Of a stretch of 64,000 nucleotides of DNA, positions 23,486 to 33,612 are shown piece after piece. Positions within the stretch are counted from its first letter, which is position 1. Every line of letters starts with the position of its first letter. The stretch spans positions 1,203,862 through 1,267,861 of the forward strand of contig JACTVC010000015.1 in assembly GCA_018417955.1 (NCBI GenBank), given 5' to 3'. The notes under the pieces are model-generated. The model was not told the DNA's origin. It saw only the letters and a program-made list of their open reading frames with translations, and made no database searches. The position numbers and the translations under genes are program-made. The DNA is from Laccaria trichodermophora. Its lineage: Eukaryota > Basidiomycota > Agaricomycetes > Agaricales > Hydnangiaceae.

Positions 23486-23818
23486 CAGTTGAGGTGTCTC
23501 CCCAGCCCATAAGAGTCCTCCAATCAAGTCTTAACACCCCAAATAGAGGGGAGATCCTGAGGTAGCCAAAAATGTGTTTGAGCATAGTGTAGTGATTTCT
23601 GGCCCGTTCCTGGGGATCAAATACCCGTTCGAAAGCTACGAACGACGCCTTTCCAACGGTATAATTCGCGTATCGTGACGAGCCGTGGTTGTCGAGATAG
23701 AGAGGTAATACCCAGAAACTGCAGTTCTGGAGTAAATGCATACTGCAGACCAGGCTGTTGTCCGTTATCGACATGAATAGGTGCGTCGGAAAGGTACGGT
23801 TCAGGCGTTTCAAACGGG

Positions 23819-24880
23819 CTATAGAGCGTCCGATGCGAGCAGGTTATGACAATAGGAATGGGGAAATGGTTGTTGGAGAGATGACGCTGTAATGCAAGAA
23901 CCGCTTGTCCGTTTGATGCGTATGAGGGCTTCCCAGAAGCGCATTGACCGTAGCTTCAAAACGAACCAAAGAACAAAAGTGGCGACGAAGATTTCGCTGA
24001 GAACGGACAAAACATGTTCATCTTGGTCATACCAGGCTGAACTAGGCGAAGCGCAGCCAATACGTGGCCGTTTGGCGGGTTCATGGAGTCCAAAGAAAGG
24101 TGTGAACGAGGGCTTCCCAGCGCAAAAAGGATGAGAGCGATCCGTGCGTCGGTCGGCGAGATATGACATGAACAAGTCACATGTAAATGGTTGTTGGAAG
24201 GATGGTGCTGTAACATGAGAACCGCTCGTCCGTTTGACGCGTATGAGGGCTTCCCAGAAGCGCATTGACCATGGCTTCAAAACAAACCAAAGAACGAAAG
24301 GGACGACGAAGATCTCGCCGAGAACGGATGAAACATGCTCATCTTGGTCATACCAGGCTGAACTAGGCGAAGCGCCGCCAATAGGTGACCGTTTGGCGAT
24401 TTCAGGGAGTCCACAGAAAGGTGTGAATGAGGGCTTTCCAACGCAAAAAGGATGAGCGCAATCGGGGTGTCGGTTGGCGAGATATGACATGAACAAGTCA
24501 CATGTAAGTGGTTGTTGGAGGGATGGTGCTGTAACACGGGCACCGCTCGTCCGTTTGACGCGTATGAGGGCTTCCCAGAAGCGCATTGACCGTGGCTTCA
24601 AAACGAGCAAAAGAGCAAAAGGAACGACGAGGATCTCGCCGAGAACGGACGAGATATGTCCATTTTGGTCATACCAGGCTGAAGTAGGTGAAGCGCAGCC
24701 AATACGCGACCGTTTGGCGAGTTCAGGGGGTCCAAAGAAAGGTATGAACAGGGGCTTCCCAGCGCAAAAGAGACGAGAGCAATCGGGGCGTCGGTTGGCG
24801 AGATATGAGGTGAATAAGTCCCATTTTGATGTCCCATCAACCCCATCCAACCCAAAACCACTCCAAACCCTTCTAACCAT
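23819..24880 (-). CDS. LARD open frame with 107-residue tandem repeats, unknown
   Basis: A 353-codon frame in the sense orientation of the host element. It contains just over three repeats; the phrase tatgagggcttcccagaag recurs at 23921, 24242 and 24563, exactly 321 bp apart, so each unit adds 107 residues in frame. Repeated protein phrases are MSYLANRHPDC, SAWYDQDEH and MRFWEALIRVKRTSG. I recognise no family. The exact multiple of three and conserved openness suggest coding, but a stop-free repeat unit would stay open by chance when copied. Confidence 0.35.
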   Translation of the reverse strand: MVRRVWSGFGLDGVDGTSKWDLFTSYLANRRPDCSRLFCAGKPLFIPFFGPPELAKRSRIGCASPTSAWYDQNGHISSVLGEILVVPFALLLVLKPRSMRFWEALIRVKRTSGARVTAPSLQQPLTCDLFMSYLANRHPDCAHPFCVGKPSFTPFCGLPEIAKRSPIGGASPSSAWYDQDEHVSSVLGEIFVVPFVLWFVLKPWSMRFWEALIRVKRTSGSHVTAPSFQQPFTCDLFMSYLADRRTDRSHPFCAGKPSFTPFFGLHEPAKRPRIGCASPSSAWYDQDEHVLSVLSEIFVATFVLWFVLKLRSMRFWEALIRIKRTSGSCITASSLQQPFPHSYCHNLLASDAL

Positions 24881-25522
24881 TCAGAAACCAAGAAGAGCCA
24901 TTCCAGGGAGTTCATAGAGAAGAAAGGAGGATGAGAATACTCATTCCTCAAGCAAGAAAAGCAGCAAAGATTGGGAGAGAAGCATAGTAGGGCATAGCAC
25001 ATAATTTCCAGAGCAGCAGACTGAACTGGAGGGATGTCAATGAACATCTGGCTGTTCTTGAGAGGCCTAGATGCTAAAAGACAAGGGAGATGGTTGAGGA
25101 ACAGGTGGAGTCTGAGAGACAGTGAAGCAGTGCAAAGCAGCAGGCGACACTGGTTGCAGGCGACCTCCTCACCAAGTCAATGGCCGCGTAGTCGCGAAAT
25201 CCAGACATAGGTGAGAGGAACTCTCCTCACAGTAGACTTCAGGCCGCGTAGTCGCGAAATCCCAAAGCCCAGCTGCTCAGAGTCAGCACAGCACCCCAAT
25301 CGAACAAACCTCAACCAGCTGTGCAAGCACAAGCTAAAGTCAATGGTTCATCCAACCGAAGGATGGATGAGCCCTTTCACATGAAGTAGTAAGCCCGCCG
25401 CGAAGTGCGCGAGCAGCAGCTACCATCCATGCTAAGGTTCCTCCTGTGATGAGCTGGCGTATTCCCACAACTCTCCAGCTCTCCCTCTACCAAGAAATGC
25501 AGACTTCAACCATGCTTTGGTG

Positions 25523-25543
25523 AAGTCCGCGGTGCCCCCACCA
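25523..25543 (-). promoter_or_regulatory. Primer-binding site of the LARD element
   Basis: On the minus strand, one base after the LTR end (CTTCACA), the sequence reads TGGTGGGGGCACCGCGGACT, the same as in Gypsy-1 and Gypsy-2. This fixes the element's orientation. Confidence 0.85.
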
Positions 25544-25544
25544 T

Positions 25545-25863
25545 TGTGAAGTGTTCACTCTGAACTTCTCGCATAGCTGAAGCCAAGAGGGAAGGAGGAG
25601 GCAAGAATGGGTGGATCTGGGATCAACACCCATGAGTGAGCAATGAGCAGTTACAAGATACTCAGCTGGCCCAACATGATTATGCATACTGTAGGAAGTA
25701 CAGTTATACAAGGCACTACATGTAGTGCAAGAGGATGGCAAGACTGCTGACAAGGTGGTGGTTCAAGACAAAAGATCAATATATTATGTAAGATATCCAA
25801 ATCTAGCTATATACCACTGTTTGACTATGGCCTCTGGGCATTCCCTTCCAATCCTATATCACA
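25545..25863 (-). repeat. LARD 5' LTR (319 bp, right side)
   Basis: Identical copy of 21988-22306. On the minus strand it starts TGTGATATAGG and ends ACTTCACA. Confidence 0.9.
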
Positions 25864-25868
25864 GTTAC

Positions 25869-27985
25869 TGGCGCACCGGATCCCATGCTTTGTAGCACAC
25901 AAGCTAATGGGAGATGAGTTGGATCGCCTATTTGATGCTGGGCATGGTCGAAGAGACACAACATTCGTTCAGGGCACTCCCATCGAGAATTTGAGTCTCC
26001 CTCACAATCGGATCAAAGCTTTCCTACGTAGACAACGAGTTATCATCACTGAATCCGATGTCGATGAGAACATAGGAACTGAAGAGCCCTCCGACCCGCC
26101 TGAGTCATTGTCTGCCTCTTTCTCTCTGACCCACAGGGAATGGTTGAGAGGAGGTCTGGCTCCCATTGCATATTCTACGGCCCCCCTTTCCAGCTTGTCT
26201 GCTCAACCTACGTCCCCGTCATCTTCCTCTCCTTTGTCAGGATTGGACTTCTCTAACTGTGGGGCTGAGCCTCTTGACATGGTAGAAGTCGATCCTCGCC
26301 GAGTAGCTTGGATCCGCCCTCCCCCGATCATGCGTCCTTTAGGGGGTAAATGGGCTAGGTGGGCTGAAAAGGACGTGGATGGAGAGATATTCGTGACAAG
26401 AGTGGGGAAATCCTACAAGGATTTCGATGGCGTATCTTATTTCGACCGTTCGTTTAACCGTGAGGTCATTCTGATGAGCACTGCGCAAATGCTCCCGGGT
26501 GCTGTCTCAAAACCCGAAGCGTTCGGATTCCCCTGCCCTAGGCACTTACATTTCGCTGAGACCCCTCAGAACAAAGCACCGCGTCCCGCCAAGGCTTCCT
26601 CCTGGTTATACATGACCAAAGATCCAGTTCCCATGGACGTAGGGCTACAAGCCATGTGCCCGAAAGCGGAGGATCTCCCGCTCAAGGACGAGTTCAGAGC
26701 AGGACCGTCGCCCCCACCCAGTCCCGGCAATCCTCCAGGCAATCCACCCCCTCCACTTCCATTAATGGTTGATCCCTTCAACTCACCGGACCACCTGGGC
26801 GTTCCAGACAGTGAGCACCCCGTCTCTCCAGCGGACTCTCTGATGGGAGCTCCCCCAGAAGTAGATTGGGACCTGGAGTTGGATGAACCGATGGGGCCTC
26901 AGATCCCCGTGCAGTCCCTCGAGGATATTGAAATGGATATTTTGGATTTGGGAGATGTGCCCTCGCCCTTTCGAAGTCCTGCGGCCCCGTCACCAATTCA
27001 GCCATTCCGTGAAACATCGGTTACTCCACCGCTCCCCCACGCCCAGTCTATCGTGAGTTCTTCAGTTCCCCCCTCTGCTCCTGAACCTTCGCGCCAGAGC
27101 CCTTCTCGTCGCAGTAGTCGTAAGCATGCTCGCCAGCGTTCCCCTTCCCCTCCGAGACGGAGAAGCGATCGCTCCCCCTCCCCTCCTCCAAGATGGAGGG
27201 GCGATAACTATCATCCGAGACCTCCCTCGTATTCTAGAGGAAACAACCGTTCCAACCCGTGGCTGGCCACCACCGCTACTAACGCGTGGTCGGCCCCCAG
27301 CGATCCTCAGAACTCTTGGGCACAGGCATCGGGGTCTAACGGGTGGTCAGTTCCCAATACCTTCTCAATGGGGCTGATTCCTCCGTCCTGGGGGGCATCT
27401 CCCGGGTACATGCCATGGGGTGTTAACCCAGCGACAGCGGCCCCATGGTCAGCCCACTACCCAGGGTACTATCCTTCAGAGCATGCTCCCATGCCAAACT
27501 GGCCTCCTTTCGGATTCCCACCTGCACCAATTCACAACTGTCCTTCATGCCACAACTGTGCCTCGTGCGGTCACCCTTCCCTGCAAGCTGGTAACGATAT
27601 TCACTGTGAGCTCGCTCTGGACGCAGTTGCACCATCTCTGTTAGGCCGTCTATGCTCACCATCCATCGCAGGTCCGTCTCGCGACCCACCCGTCACTGCG
27701 CCAGCTCCATCTATCCCGTTAACGCAACGATTACGGAATCCTGCCCCCTTAGCTGAGCGTTTGCAACTACCTACCTCATTGGCTCAATGGATGCAAGGAC
27801 CGCCTCCCGAATTTGTTCAAGGGTCCTCCTCCAGACCCTTACAGAGTTCCTTACCAACTGCAGCGTCCACTAGTCGCGCACGCTGTAGTCGTAGAGCAGG
27901 TCGAGCACAAAAGGAGGAAGACGAAAGGCGAGCAGAGGAAGGCAAACCACCATCGGGCAAAGGAAAACGAAGGGATCGGAGGTGA
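25869..27985 (+). CDS. Gypsy-1 extra ORF (ORF3), 3' part
   Basis: The frame continues from 21987 across the nested element (the Met at 25907 is internal) and ends at 27985, just before the polypurine tract. With the 5' part it would give about 937 codons. This part is rich in Pro and Ser, has arginine-serine stretches (SPSPPRRRSDRSPSPPPR) like RNA-binding splicing proteins, a Trp/Pro-rich block, a cysteine cluster (HNCPSCHNCASCGH) and a basic C-terminus (GKGKRRDRR). These features could suit nucleic-acid binding. No known enzyme or envelope motif is visible. The junction at the LTR insertion removes any doubt that it belongs to Gypsy-1. Confidence 0.7.
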
Positions 27986-28015
27986 GAGGGGCCAGTCCAA
28001 GGTGTAATACGAGTC

Positions 28016-28032
28016 TGCGCGCAGGGGGGCAT
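28016..28032 (+). promoter_or_regulatory. Gypsy-1 polypurine tract
   Basis: tgcgcgcaggggggcat lies directly before the 3' LTR, the expected site for plus-strand priming. G-rich tracts in the same place precede the other LTRs in the window. Confidence 0.65.
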
Positions 28033-28412
28033 TGTGATACAGAGTTCGGGATACGCGCAGGCACGGCTTACTAATCACGTAGTCATATCGCTTGTACATT
28101 CTTGAGGACCTTTAGACATAAACCATATTCATCTTGCTACCAAGCTCGCATGAAGTGTGTCCTGTGTCCACTGCTGGTAAGACCAAAGGGCGAGCTCCCT
28201 GCATAATGCTCCCTCCTCCACAGGATACGAGAGCCCACTCTCTGGGTTATAGAGAATCCCACCTAGGATTGCTAGGCAACTCGAGGAGATGAGCGCGCCG
28301 TAAAGCAGCGTTCTCTCCTCTCTTCAATTCATCAAGACTACGCTACTACATCTAGCTACGGTACTACGAGACTTCACGCGCACGAAGTCCCCGCATGCAC
28401 TGAGGTTTCACA
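28033..28412 (+). repeat. Gypsy-1 3' LTR (380 bp)
   Basis: Partner of 7372-7751. Its three differences from the 5' LTR each replace CG by CA or TG. Confidence 0.93.
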
Positions 28413-28961
28413 CGGAACGTGGATCCCGCATATAGGGTTAGGGGGGGGGGGGGGATCCGCTAGGGGGTCGAATTTTTTTTTGGGACCTACTGTATAAAGT
28501 CCTTCCAATTAGCCCGAATAACGCTCACAAAGAAGTTGGAGCATTCAGATGTACAGCAAGCTGCAAATCTACAACTGAGAGCCAATACAAACATTTTTGT
28601 AACGCCTGCAGGATGCCGCGTTCACGCTGCATTCAGTACGTACTACCCCGTCTCTGGGCCGCTGAGGTTAGACGTTGAAGGCTCACGATCCATTCAGGCT
28701 TCTCAGCTCTGGCAGCCGTATCATATTTGCGCACCCTGTGCTCGGCGTCCCGCTGTTCACCACCCCAATGTACAACAAACTCGGTATTAGTATGGGAAGG
28801 ACCCCGTGCTCGCATGCATGTGTATAGCGCTTGAATGCCCTGCATATGTTTTTTTCTTCCTGTGCGGCGTGAGCCTACAAATTCTTCTTGTTGTAGAAGT
28901 ACAGCCTCAGGCGGGTACGCGCACGATTCTCCCGAGCAGCATCACCCAGAGGGGCAACAAA
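28413..28961. other. Body of the outer hAT-like element, left part
   Basis: The sequence after the Gypsy-1 duplication continues the outer element and includes the homopolymeric G run at 28439-28454 and a T run near 28473. The first ~90 bp are the reverse complement of 29375-29484, the end of the inner copy. The remainder holds no convincing gene. The short frames on either strand have no recognisable domain. Confidence 0.6.
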
Positions 28962-29484
28962 CAAGGGGGTGGCGGAACGTGGATTTTAGATATACAGTCG
29001 CATTACGAATTAAGGTGCCCTCAGCCTACCCCCCCTACCCCCTACCCCCCCAAAAAAGGAAACTTCCGAGTTCCTATGTCAAAAACATACTCAAGTAAGT
29101 ATGTAGTATGTTACATTTTTGGATCTGTTACTACGTGCGACGACGCTTCACCCCCATAGTATCCATACAAGTCAGACACATCCAAAACTTCAATGAACGG
29201 CTAACCTTCACACATTTCGTGGCTCTCGAATTCATCTTTTTGCGAACCTGAGCGGCGTTATAAAAAAGTTCGTTGACTTTTTTTTGGCTCTCAGTCAAAA
29301 TTTCGGATAGCAAATACGTATATTAAGTGTTTGCCATGCATCTGAACTTCCCAACTTCTTTGGGGAGCGCGATTTGGCTTATTGGCAGGACTTTTGCAAG
29401 TAGGTCACAAAAAATATTTCGACCCCCAAGCAGAGCCCCCCCCCCTAACCCTATATCCAGGATCCACGTTCCACCACCCCCTTG
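28962..29484. mobile_element. Inner hAT-like element, 523 bp, opposite orientation to the outer copy
   Basis: It starts CAAGGGGGTGGCGGAA and ends with the inverted form CCACCCCCTTG. It is flanked by the 8-bp duplication GCAACAAA (28954-28961 and 29485-29492). Its left end matches the right end of the outer element (29540-29749) in reverse complement, and its right end matches the outer element's left end (28413-28500). It is therefore a second copy of the same family, inserted backwards. No ORF encodes a transposase. Confidence 0.8.
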
Positions 29485-29749
29485 GCAACAAAACCAAATA
29501 AAAACACAAGGCTAGCTGTGGAGTGAAGTCTTGCATCTGTTAGACTTGTGTGGAGATGGGAGTGAAGCATCGTCGCGTGTAGAAACTCGAAATATTTTTA
29601 ACATAGGAACTTGAAAATTTTATGTTTTCGACATAGGAATTTGGAAATTTTCCTTTTTTTGGGGGGTAAAGAGGAGGGGGGGTATGTCAAAGATGCCCTA
29701 ATTTTTTTTGGGACTGTATATGCAAAATCCACGTTCCGCCACCCCCTTG
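29485..29749. other. Body of the outer hAT-like element, right part
   Basis: It contains gtgaagcatcgtcgcgtgtag and gacataggaatttggaaatt, reverse complements of motifs near 29065-29150 in the inner copy. It ends in the terminal repeat. Non-coding. Confidence 0.65.
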
Positions 29750-29930
29750 CTGGACAACCTACATTGCATGTCAATGCTGTCACTTTTCGATTTGGAATAC
29801 CTTATTGTCAGCGAATCCAATAGAAAAATGGTGTTTACCGAGCACTTCTCCTCTAGTTATCAATCCATGATTATACATCATTGTAATAACAGTAGCTGCC
29901 ATAGCTCTCCCCCACTATGACATTTCCTTA
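29750..29930. other. Resumed 3' flank of F-box copy 2
   Basis: Starting with the right TSD, the stretch tggacaacctacattgcatg and the following cacttttcgatttggaatacc match the F-box downstream flanks near 47,860 and 50,960. It is the genomic continuation of 7347. Confidence 0.65.
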
Positions 29931-29994
29931 AAAAGAAGGTATGACAAATCTACAAAGAATGGTAAGCCATAGTTTATGCCGCACATGACCTATA

Positions 29995-30090
29995 AATGGT
30001 GGAATGGTGCAGTGGTTAAGTATATAGTGGTTATTTAGTCATGTGATTGATCTTCTTAAGGATGTGGGTTCAACTCCTTTCTAGGGAAAA
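29995..30090 (+). repeat. tRNA-like sequence, possible SINE head
   Basis: TGGTGCAGTGGTTAAG near 30006 fits a pol III A box and GGTTCAACTCC near 30068 fits a B box, about 55 nt apart, as in tRNAs with a long variable arm or tRNA-derived SINEs. The acceptor and T stems do not pair well, so it is not a working tRNA gene. The 3' limit of any SINE is not clear. Confidence 0.4.
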
Positions 30091-30410
30091 TGTTTTCTGC
30101 TGCACTTGCGGAATTGTCCTTTATTTTTTTACTTATACATCAGGGTAAAAGGTTAGAAAGGGTTAGGTTAGGATATTTTCTTTCTCTGTGCAGTAGCACA
30201 CTCTCAGTTAGGTCAGGAAGTTAGGTTAATGGTTGGGGTTATCACCATGGTAGAAACCGGTGTTTCAGTGATGGACACACCTGCTCATTCTTAATTAGAT
30301 TAGGAGGGTAGGGTACTTTACTATAGTTTAGGGGTTAGGAGAGTAGAAGCTTGAGAGAGCACACTAGTAGTGCGCACTCTCAAGCTGACTTAGTGCAATG
30401 CATTGCTCTA

Positions 30411-30542
30411 AGTGACTACAGTGTCTTGCATAATGCTTTGCAGGAATAGGAGGGAATTGACATATTAGGTCCAGTTTAAACACAGCCAAATACAATTTTA
30501 AAAAATTCACGCTGCAAAGCATTATGCAAGGCACTGTAAGTC
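30411..30542. repeat. Imperfect inverted repeat
   Basis: agtgtcttgcataatgctttgcag (30419-30443) is nearly repeated in reverse complement at 30512-30536 (ctgcaaagcattatgcaagg). The arms are about 30 bp around a 68-bp loop. It could be a MITE remnant; no duplication is evident. Confidence 0.5.
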
Positions 30543-32445
30543 GTGAGCCAATGTACCATATACAGAAGGTCGGTGATTACTGGTACATCACATGTGTCAT
30601 AGTGGGGGAGAGCAAGGGCAGTTGTCAGGACTTGTCGGGAATCATCAGAGTTGCAATGAGTAGCGTTGGCGGGAACTATATGGCAGAATTTTGATTTCCG
30701 ACGCATGCGTTCCATCCACAAGATTTCAATTTCCGCTAATGGGATCTGCCAAATCCTATTTCTCTTGCTCAGGAGTCGATAATATTTCAACTATCAAGGC
30801 TTTTTAAAGACAGTAAAAATTGTTTTCAGTAGGGATAAACTTGCAGGTGAACCTCTGAGCCAATAATAATAATAATTGGTCAGTCATGAGTTGCGACATG
30901 ACGGAGAAGCGAGGCAGACTCAACATTATCATACATGCTAATATGCTATGGAAGCTATATTCCTTTGAATTTATCACTTTTGGTATTAGTTTTCGAAAGC
31001 TTTGCTCTGTGACAAGCAACAATTTCAGCATAAAATATATAAAACAAGTCAATGAAGACTTTTGGAAGATTTCTTCAGTGGTCGTTTTTCAAGGTGGATG
31101 CTATGAATGGCAGACAGTCCGTTTGGAACATAAAAATCCAGAAAAAAAAAAGTCAATATTTCCCAAAATCTCATGGTTCTGATTAGGCCACCAAGAGAAA
31201 AATAGAATTAGGATAAGCATTGTTCTGCTGGGAGCCTCTAAAATAGAAAAATCATGAATATATATAATCTGGTATTGTTTGTGTTGGATATACCAGGTCC
31301 TCGACCATGCGAGTTTTGCCAATTTTTTTGATCTCCAGCCGACCGAATCTAGTCTTGATATTTTGTACTGCCATCCAATGGCAGCTGACCAGGAGTCACG
31401 AATATGCTCTATTTTGGTTTTTATTTTTTGGGAAAACTCTGAAAATTAAATAACATCGAATTGAAGGAAATTAGGCAGACATGCATCTCAACATACCTTG
31501 TCTCTATGTGCGGAATCTACGCCGGCAATGCTGTTGAAGCACCCAGCCTTTGTATGAGCGTATTTGACTCGTCGACTGAAGCGCTGACCCTCACTTACAA
31601 AGACTGTCATCCGCTAATTCCTTTTTTTCTGCAATCCTTTCCATGTTATTTCTTGCAATCCACTCTATTTGCATTTTTGTATGAAATCGGTGCTATATTA
31701 CAACCGTCGGCAGGTCCTGGAGGTAGACATTACCTAATGGTTGCTGTTAGAAATAGTTCCCAAAATAGTCTTGAGAAGTGATTGGATCAATCACGAATTC
31801 AAATCCTGCCATATAGTTCCTGCCTACCTTAAATGAGTCTGAGATGGATGGATCTTGGAGATGCATTGTTTATCTTATCTTATCTTATGCCCTGAAATTT
31901 GCAATGGCGGCGAATGTCATCCTGACTCTCTTTGTCCTATCCACCAAATATTTCAGTGACCAGTCCAAAAATTCGTTGAAAGCATTCGACGTCACTGTCA
32001 GCACTACAACTTTTTTTCGGACTAGAGCTGCTTCGATTCCTCCCGTTAGCAACCTCCCATAATCCTTTAGTTCGAGTGGCTTGCGAATTGCCGACCGACC
32101 CCGAGCCTAACTGCTTGACCAAAACCAGCTTCTCCGTCTGGGACGTATCTGGGTGATAAGTCGTTGTTCAGAAAGATGTTTTGCCTGCCCGTTGAGAATA
32201 TTGAAGAAGGCTTGAACCCTTCCCCTGGTCGGGTTGTTAGTATCATGGGGTGCTTTGAAATCCAAGGGTTTTTATCTCTGCGCATTCTTTGCTTTTGCTC
32301 CTGATGGTCTCTCCCCAGGATGGTTGTTCCCAAACTCTCTAGGAGGGTTGCGTCGGTCGCCAACAGGAAATGAATAGTTCTTGATGGACTACTTACTGCA
32401 TGGCAAACTGAGAATACAAGTGCGTATGTTACATAACCAACTTTA
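30543..32445. other. AT-rich intergenic stretch without a supported gene
   Basis: Only short frames are present, none with a recognisable domain. Bases 31840-32060 encode a short hydrophobic frame, and the minus-strand frame at 32067-32492 has no family I know. From about 32446 the array homology resumes. Confidence 0.5.
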
Positions 32446-32660
32446 ATGAACGAACGCACTCCACTCGACAACCTCAACATGTCAGGATTCATCGTCAGTC
32501 CAAATCCTCAATTCAATAAAGTCGATGATCACCAAGTTTCCACTGGTATGTTGCCAGTTTCAAGTTCAATTAGATTTGAAGTCGTGATGTCCACTACTCA
32601 GCCCAAGATACTCGACGAGCCTGCCAAGACGGCGCTGATGGTGCTCTACTCAGGGACCGT
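32446..32660 (+). pseudogene. Fragment of unknown gene preceding eIF4G copy 3
   Basis: It encodes TPLDNLNMSGF, PNPQFNK and SSSIRFEV, the counterpart of 2816-3036. The joined eIF4G part begins near 32620 in another frame, as in copy 2, so both copies descend from one already rearranged ancestor. Confidence 0.45.
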
Positions 32661-32693
32661 ACTCAAAGCAAGCACGGAGGGGATCGAGATGAG

Positions 32694-33612
32694 ATGAACG
32701 AGGTTCAACAGGGTCATGGATCTAGCTTCAACAACTTCCAAGCCAATGCTCAGAATGTGAAACTCGAGCCCGTCGCACCTCTTCGGATGTCTGCCAATCG
32801 TTGGGACAGGAGGGTGATGCCGATCGATCCTGATTCACCCGCATTCGTGGATCGCAAGGTCAAGGCTTTACTTAACAAATTGACTATGCAGAAGTTCGAT
32901 TCCATCTCTGATCAAGTTATCGCTTGGGCGAATAAATCGGAGAAAGAGAAGGGCGGACGGACTCTCATTCAAGTCATTCAACTCGTCTTTGAGAAGGCTA
33001 TCGATGAATCTATTTGGTCAGAGATGTACGCTAGCCTTTGCAGGAAAATGATGGAACAAATCAGCTCCAAAGTCCAGGATGATGGTATCAAGGCCACAGA
33101 CGGAAAGCCCATCGCTGGTGGTCAACTTTTCCGAAAATACTTGCTTAACAGACTTTGAGCGCGGTTGGGTAGCGAAGGAGGCAACCACTGCTGCTGCTGC
33201 TGCCAAGGCTTCACAGGATGAAGCTGCAAAGGCTGCCAACAAGCAGACCAAGGAAGGTGGAACTGAGAAAGTTGCACTATATTCTGATGAATACTACGCT
33301 GCACAGAAGGCTAGGCGACAAGGTCTTGGTTTGGTCAAGTTCATTGGGGAACTCTTCAAACTGCATATGTTGACTGAATGCATTCTGCATGAGTGTGTCA
33401 AAAAACTGCTTGGAAACATGGAGAACCTAGAGGAGGAAGAGATCAAAAGTGTGTGCACATTGCTGACCACTGTCGGCGCCCATCTCGACACACCAAAGGC
33501 CCGGGCCCATATGGACGTCCATTTCTCTCGGATGAAAGAGCTTTACAAAAACCAGAATGTTAGCTCACAGGTGCGGTTCGTGTTGCTGGTCAGTACCAAA
33601 ATTACAACATTT
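32694..33612 (+). pseudogene. eIF4G-like copy 3, first exon region (MIF4G), frameshifted
   Basis: The frame 32694-33158 carries the linker (FNNFQANAQNVK, LRMSANRWDR) and the first half of MIF4G (VDRKVKALLNKLTMQKFDSI). An 11-bp deletion after LLNR (compare copy 2 at 3411-3430) shifts the frame, and the second half continues in the frame 33079-33633 (FERGWVAKEA, GLGLVKFIGELFKLHML). The exon ends near 33589, and the following gtcagtacc is the intron donor seen in the other copies. Gypsy-2 is inserted 20-odd bases into that intron. Confidence 0.75.
33608..33612. repeat. Gypsy-2 target-site duplication CATTT, left (right copy 44514-44518)
   Basis: CATTT flanks both LTRs. Removing the element restores an intron of the same kind and place as 3853-3904 and 52994-53046. 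Confidence 0.88.

Larger units (their letters stand above)
21988..25863 (-). mobile_element. Non-autonomous LTR element (LARD-like), reverse orientation, inserted in Gypsy-1 ORF3
   Basis: The 319-bp LTRs at both ends read as identical, and the element has a 5-bp duplication GTTAC (21983-21987 and 25864-25868). The primer-binding site stands inside the right LTR on the minus strand, and a G-rich purine run faces the left LTR, so the element is transcribed right to left. No gag, protease, reverse transcriptase or integrase motif is visible in the 3.2-kb interior. It shares its primer-binding site with Gypsy-1 and Gypsy-2, so mobilisation by such an element is plausible. Identical LTRs indicate a recent insertion. 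Confidence 0.88.
7372..28412 (+). mobile_element. Gypsy-1: Ty3/Gypsy chromovirus-type LTR retrotransposon with two nested insertions
   Basis: The element is bounded by 380-bp LTRs that begin TGTGATAC and end TTTCACA, with 5-bp duplication CGGAA at 7367-7371 and 28413-28417. Removing the nested insertions (14235-18804 and 21988-25863 with their duplications) leaves about 12.6 kb. The order is LTR, primer-binding site, gag, protease, reverse transcriptase, RNase H, integrase, chromodomain, extra ORF, polypurine tract, LTR. All coding parts rejoin in frame across the insertions. In-frame TGA codons at 9369, 10932, 19708 and 21684 make this copy non-autonomous as it stands. The LTRs differ at three positions, all at CpG. 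Confidence 0.92.
7356..29749. mobile_element. Outer hAT-like non-autonomous DNA transposon, split by nested insertions
   Basis: The termini are inverted repeats of CAAGGGGGTGGCGGAA, and the element is flanked by an 8-bp duplication, the size typical of hAT elements. Without the Gypsy element (7372-28412) and the inner hAT-like copy (28962-29484) it would be about 0.8 kb and non-coding. Its left end continues at 28413 with a long G run (28439-28454). Left and right ends differ beyond the short terminal repeat. No transposase is present, so mobilisation in trans is inferred. The hAT label rests only on TSD length and short terminal repeats. Confidence 0.7.

Noticed and set aside
29995..30090. 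Functional tRNA gene
   Set aside because: The acceptor and T stems do not pair; only the A- and B-box-like motifs remain.
30150..30250. ggttaggttagg and similar phrases resembling telomere repeats
   Set aside because: The units are irregular and do not form a TTAGGG array; the window continues as ordinary sequence on both sides.
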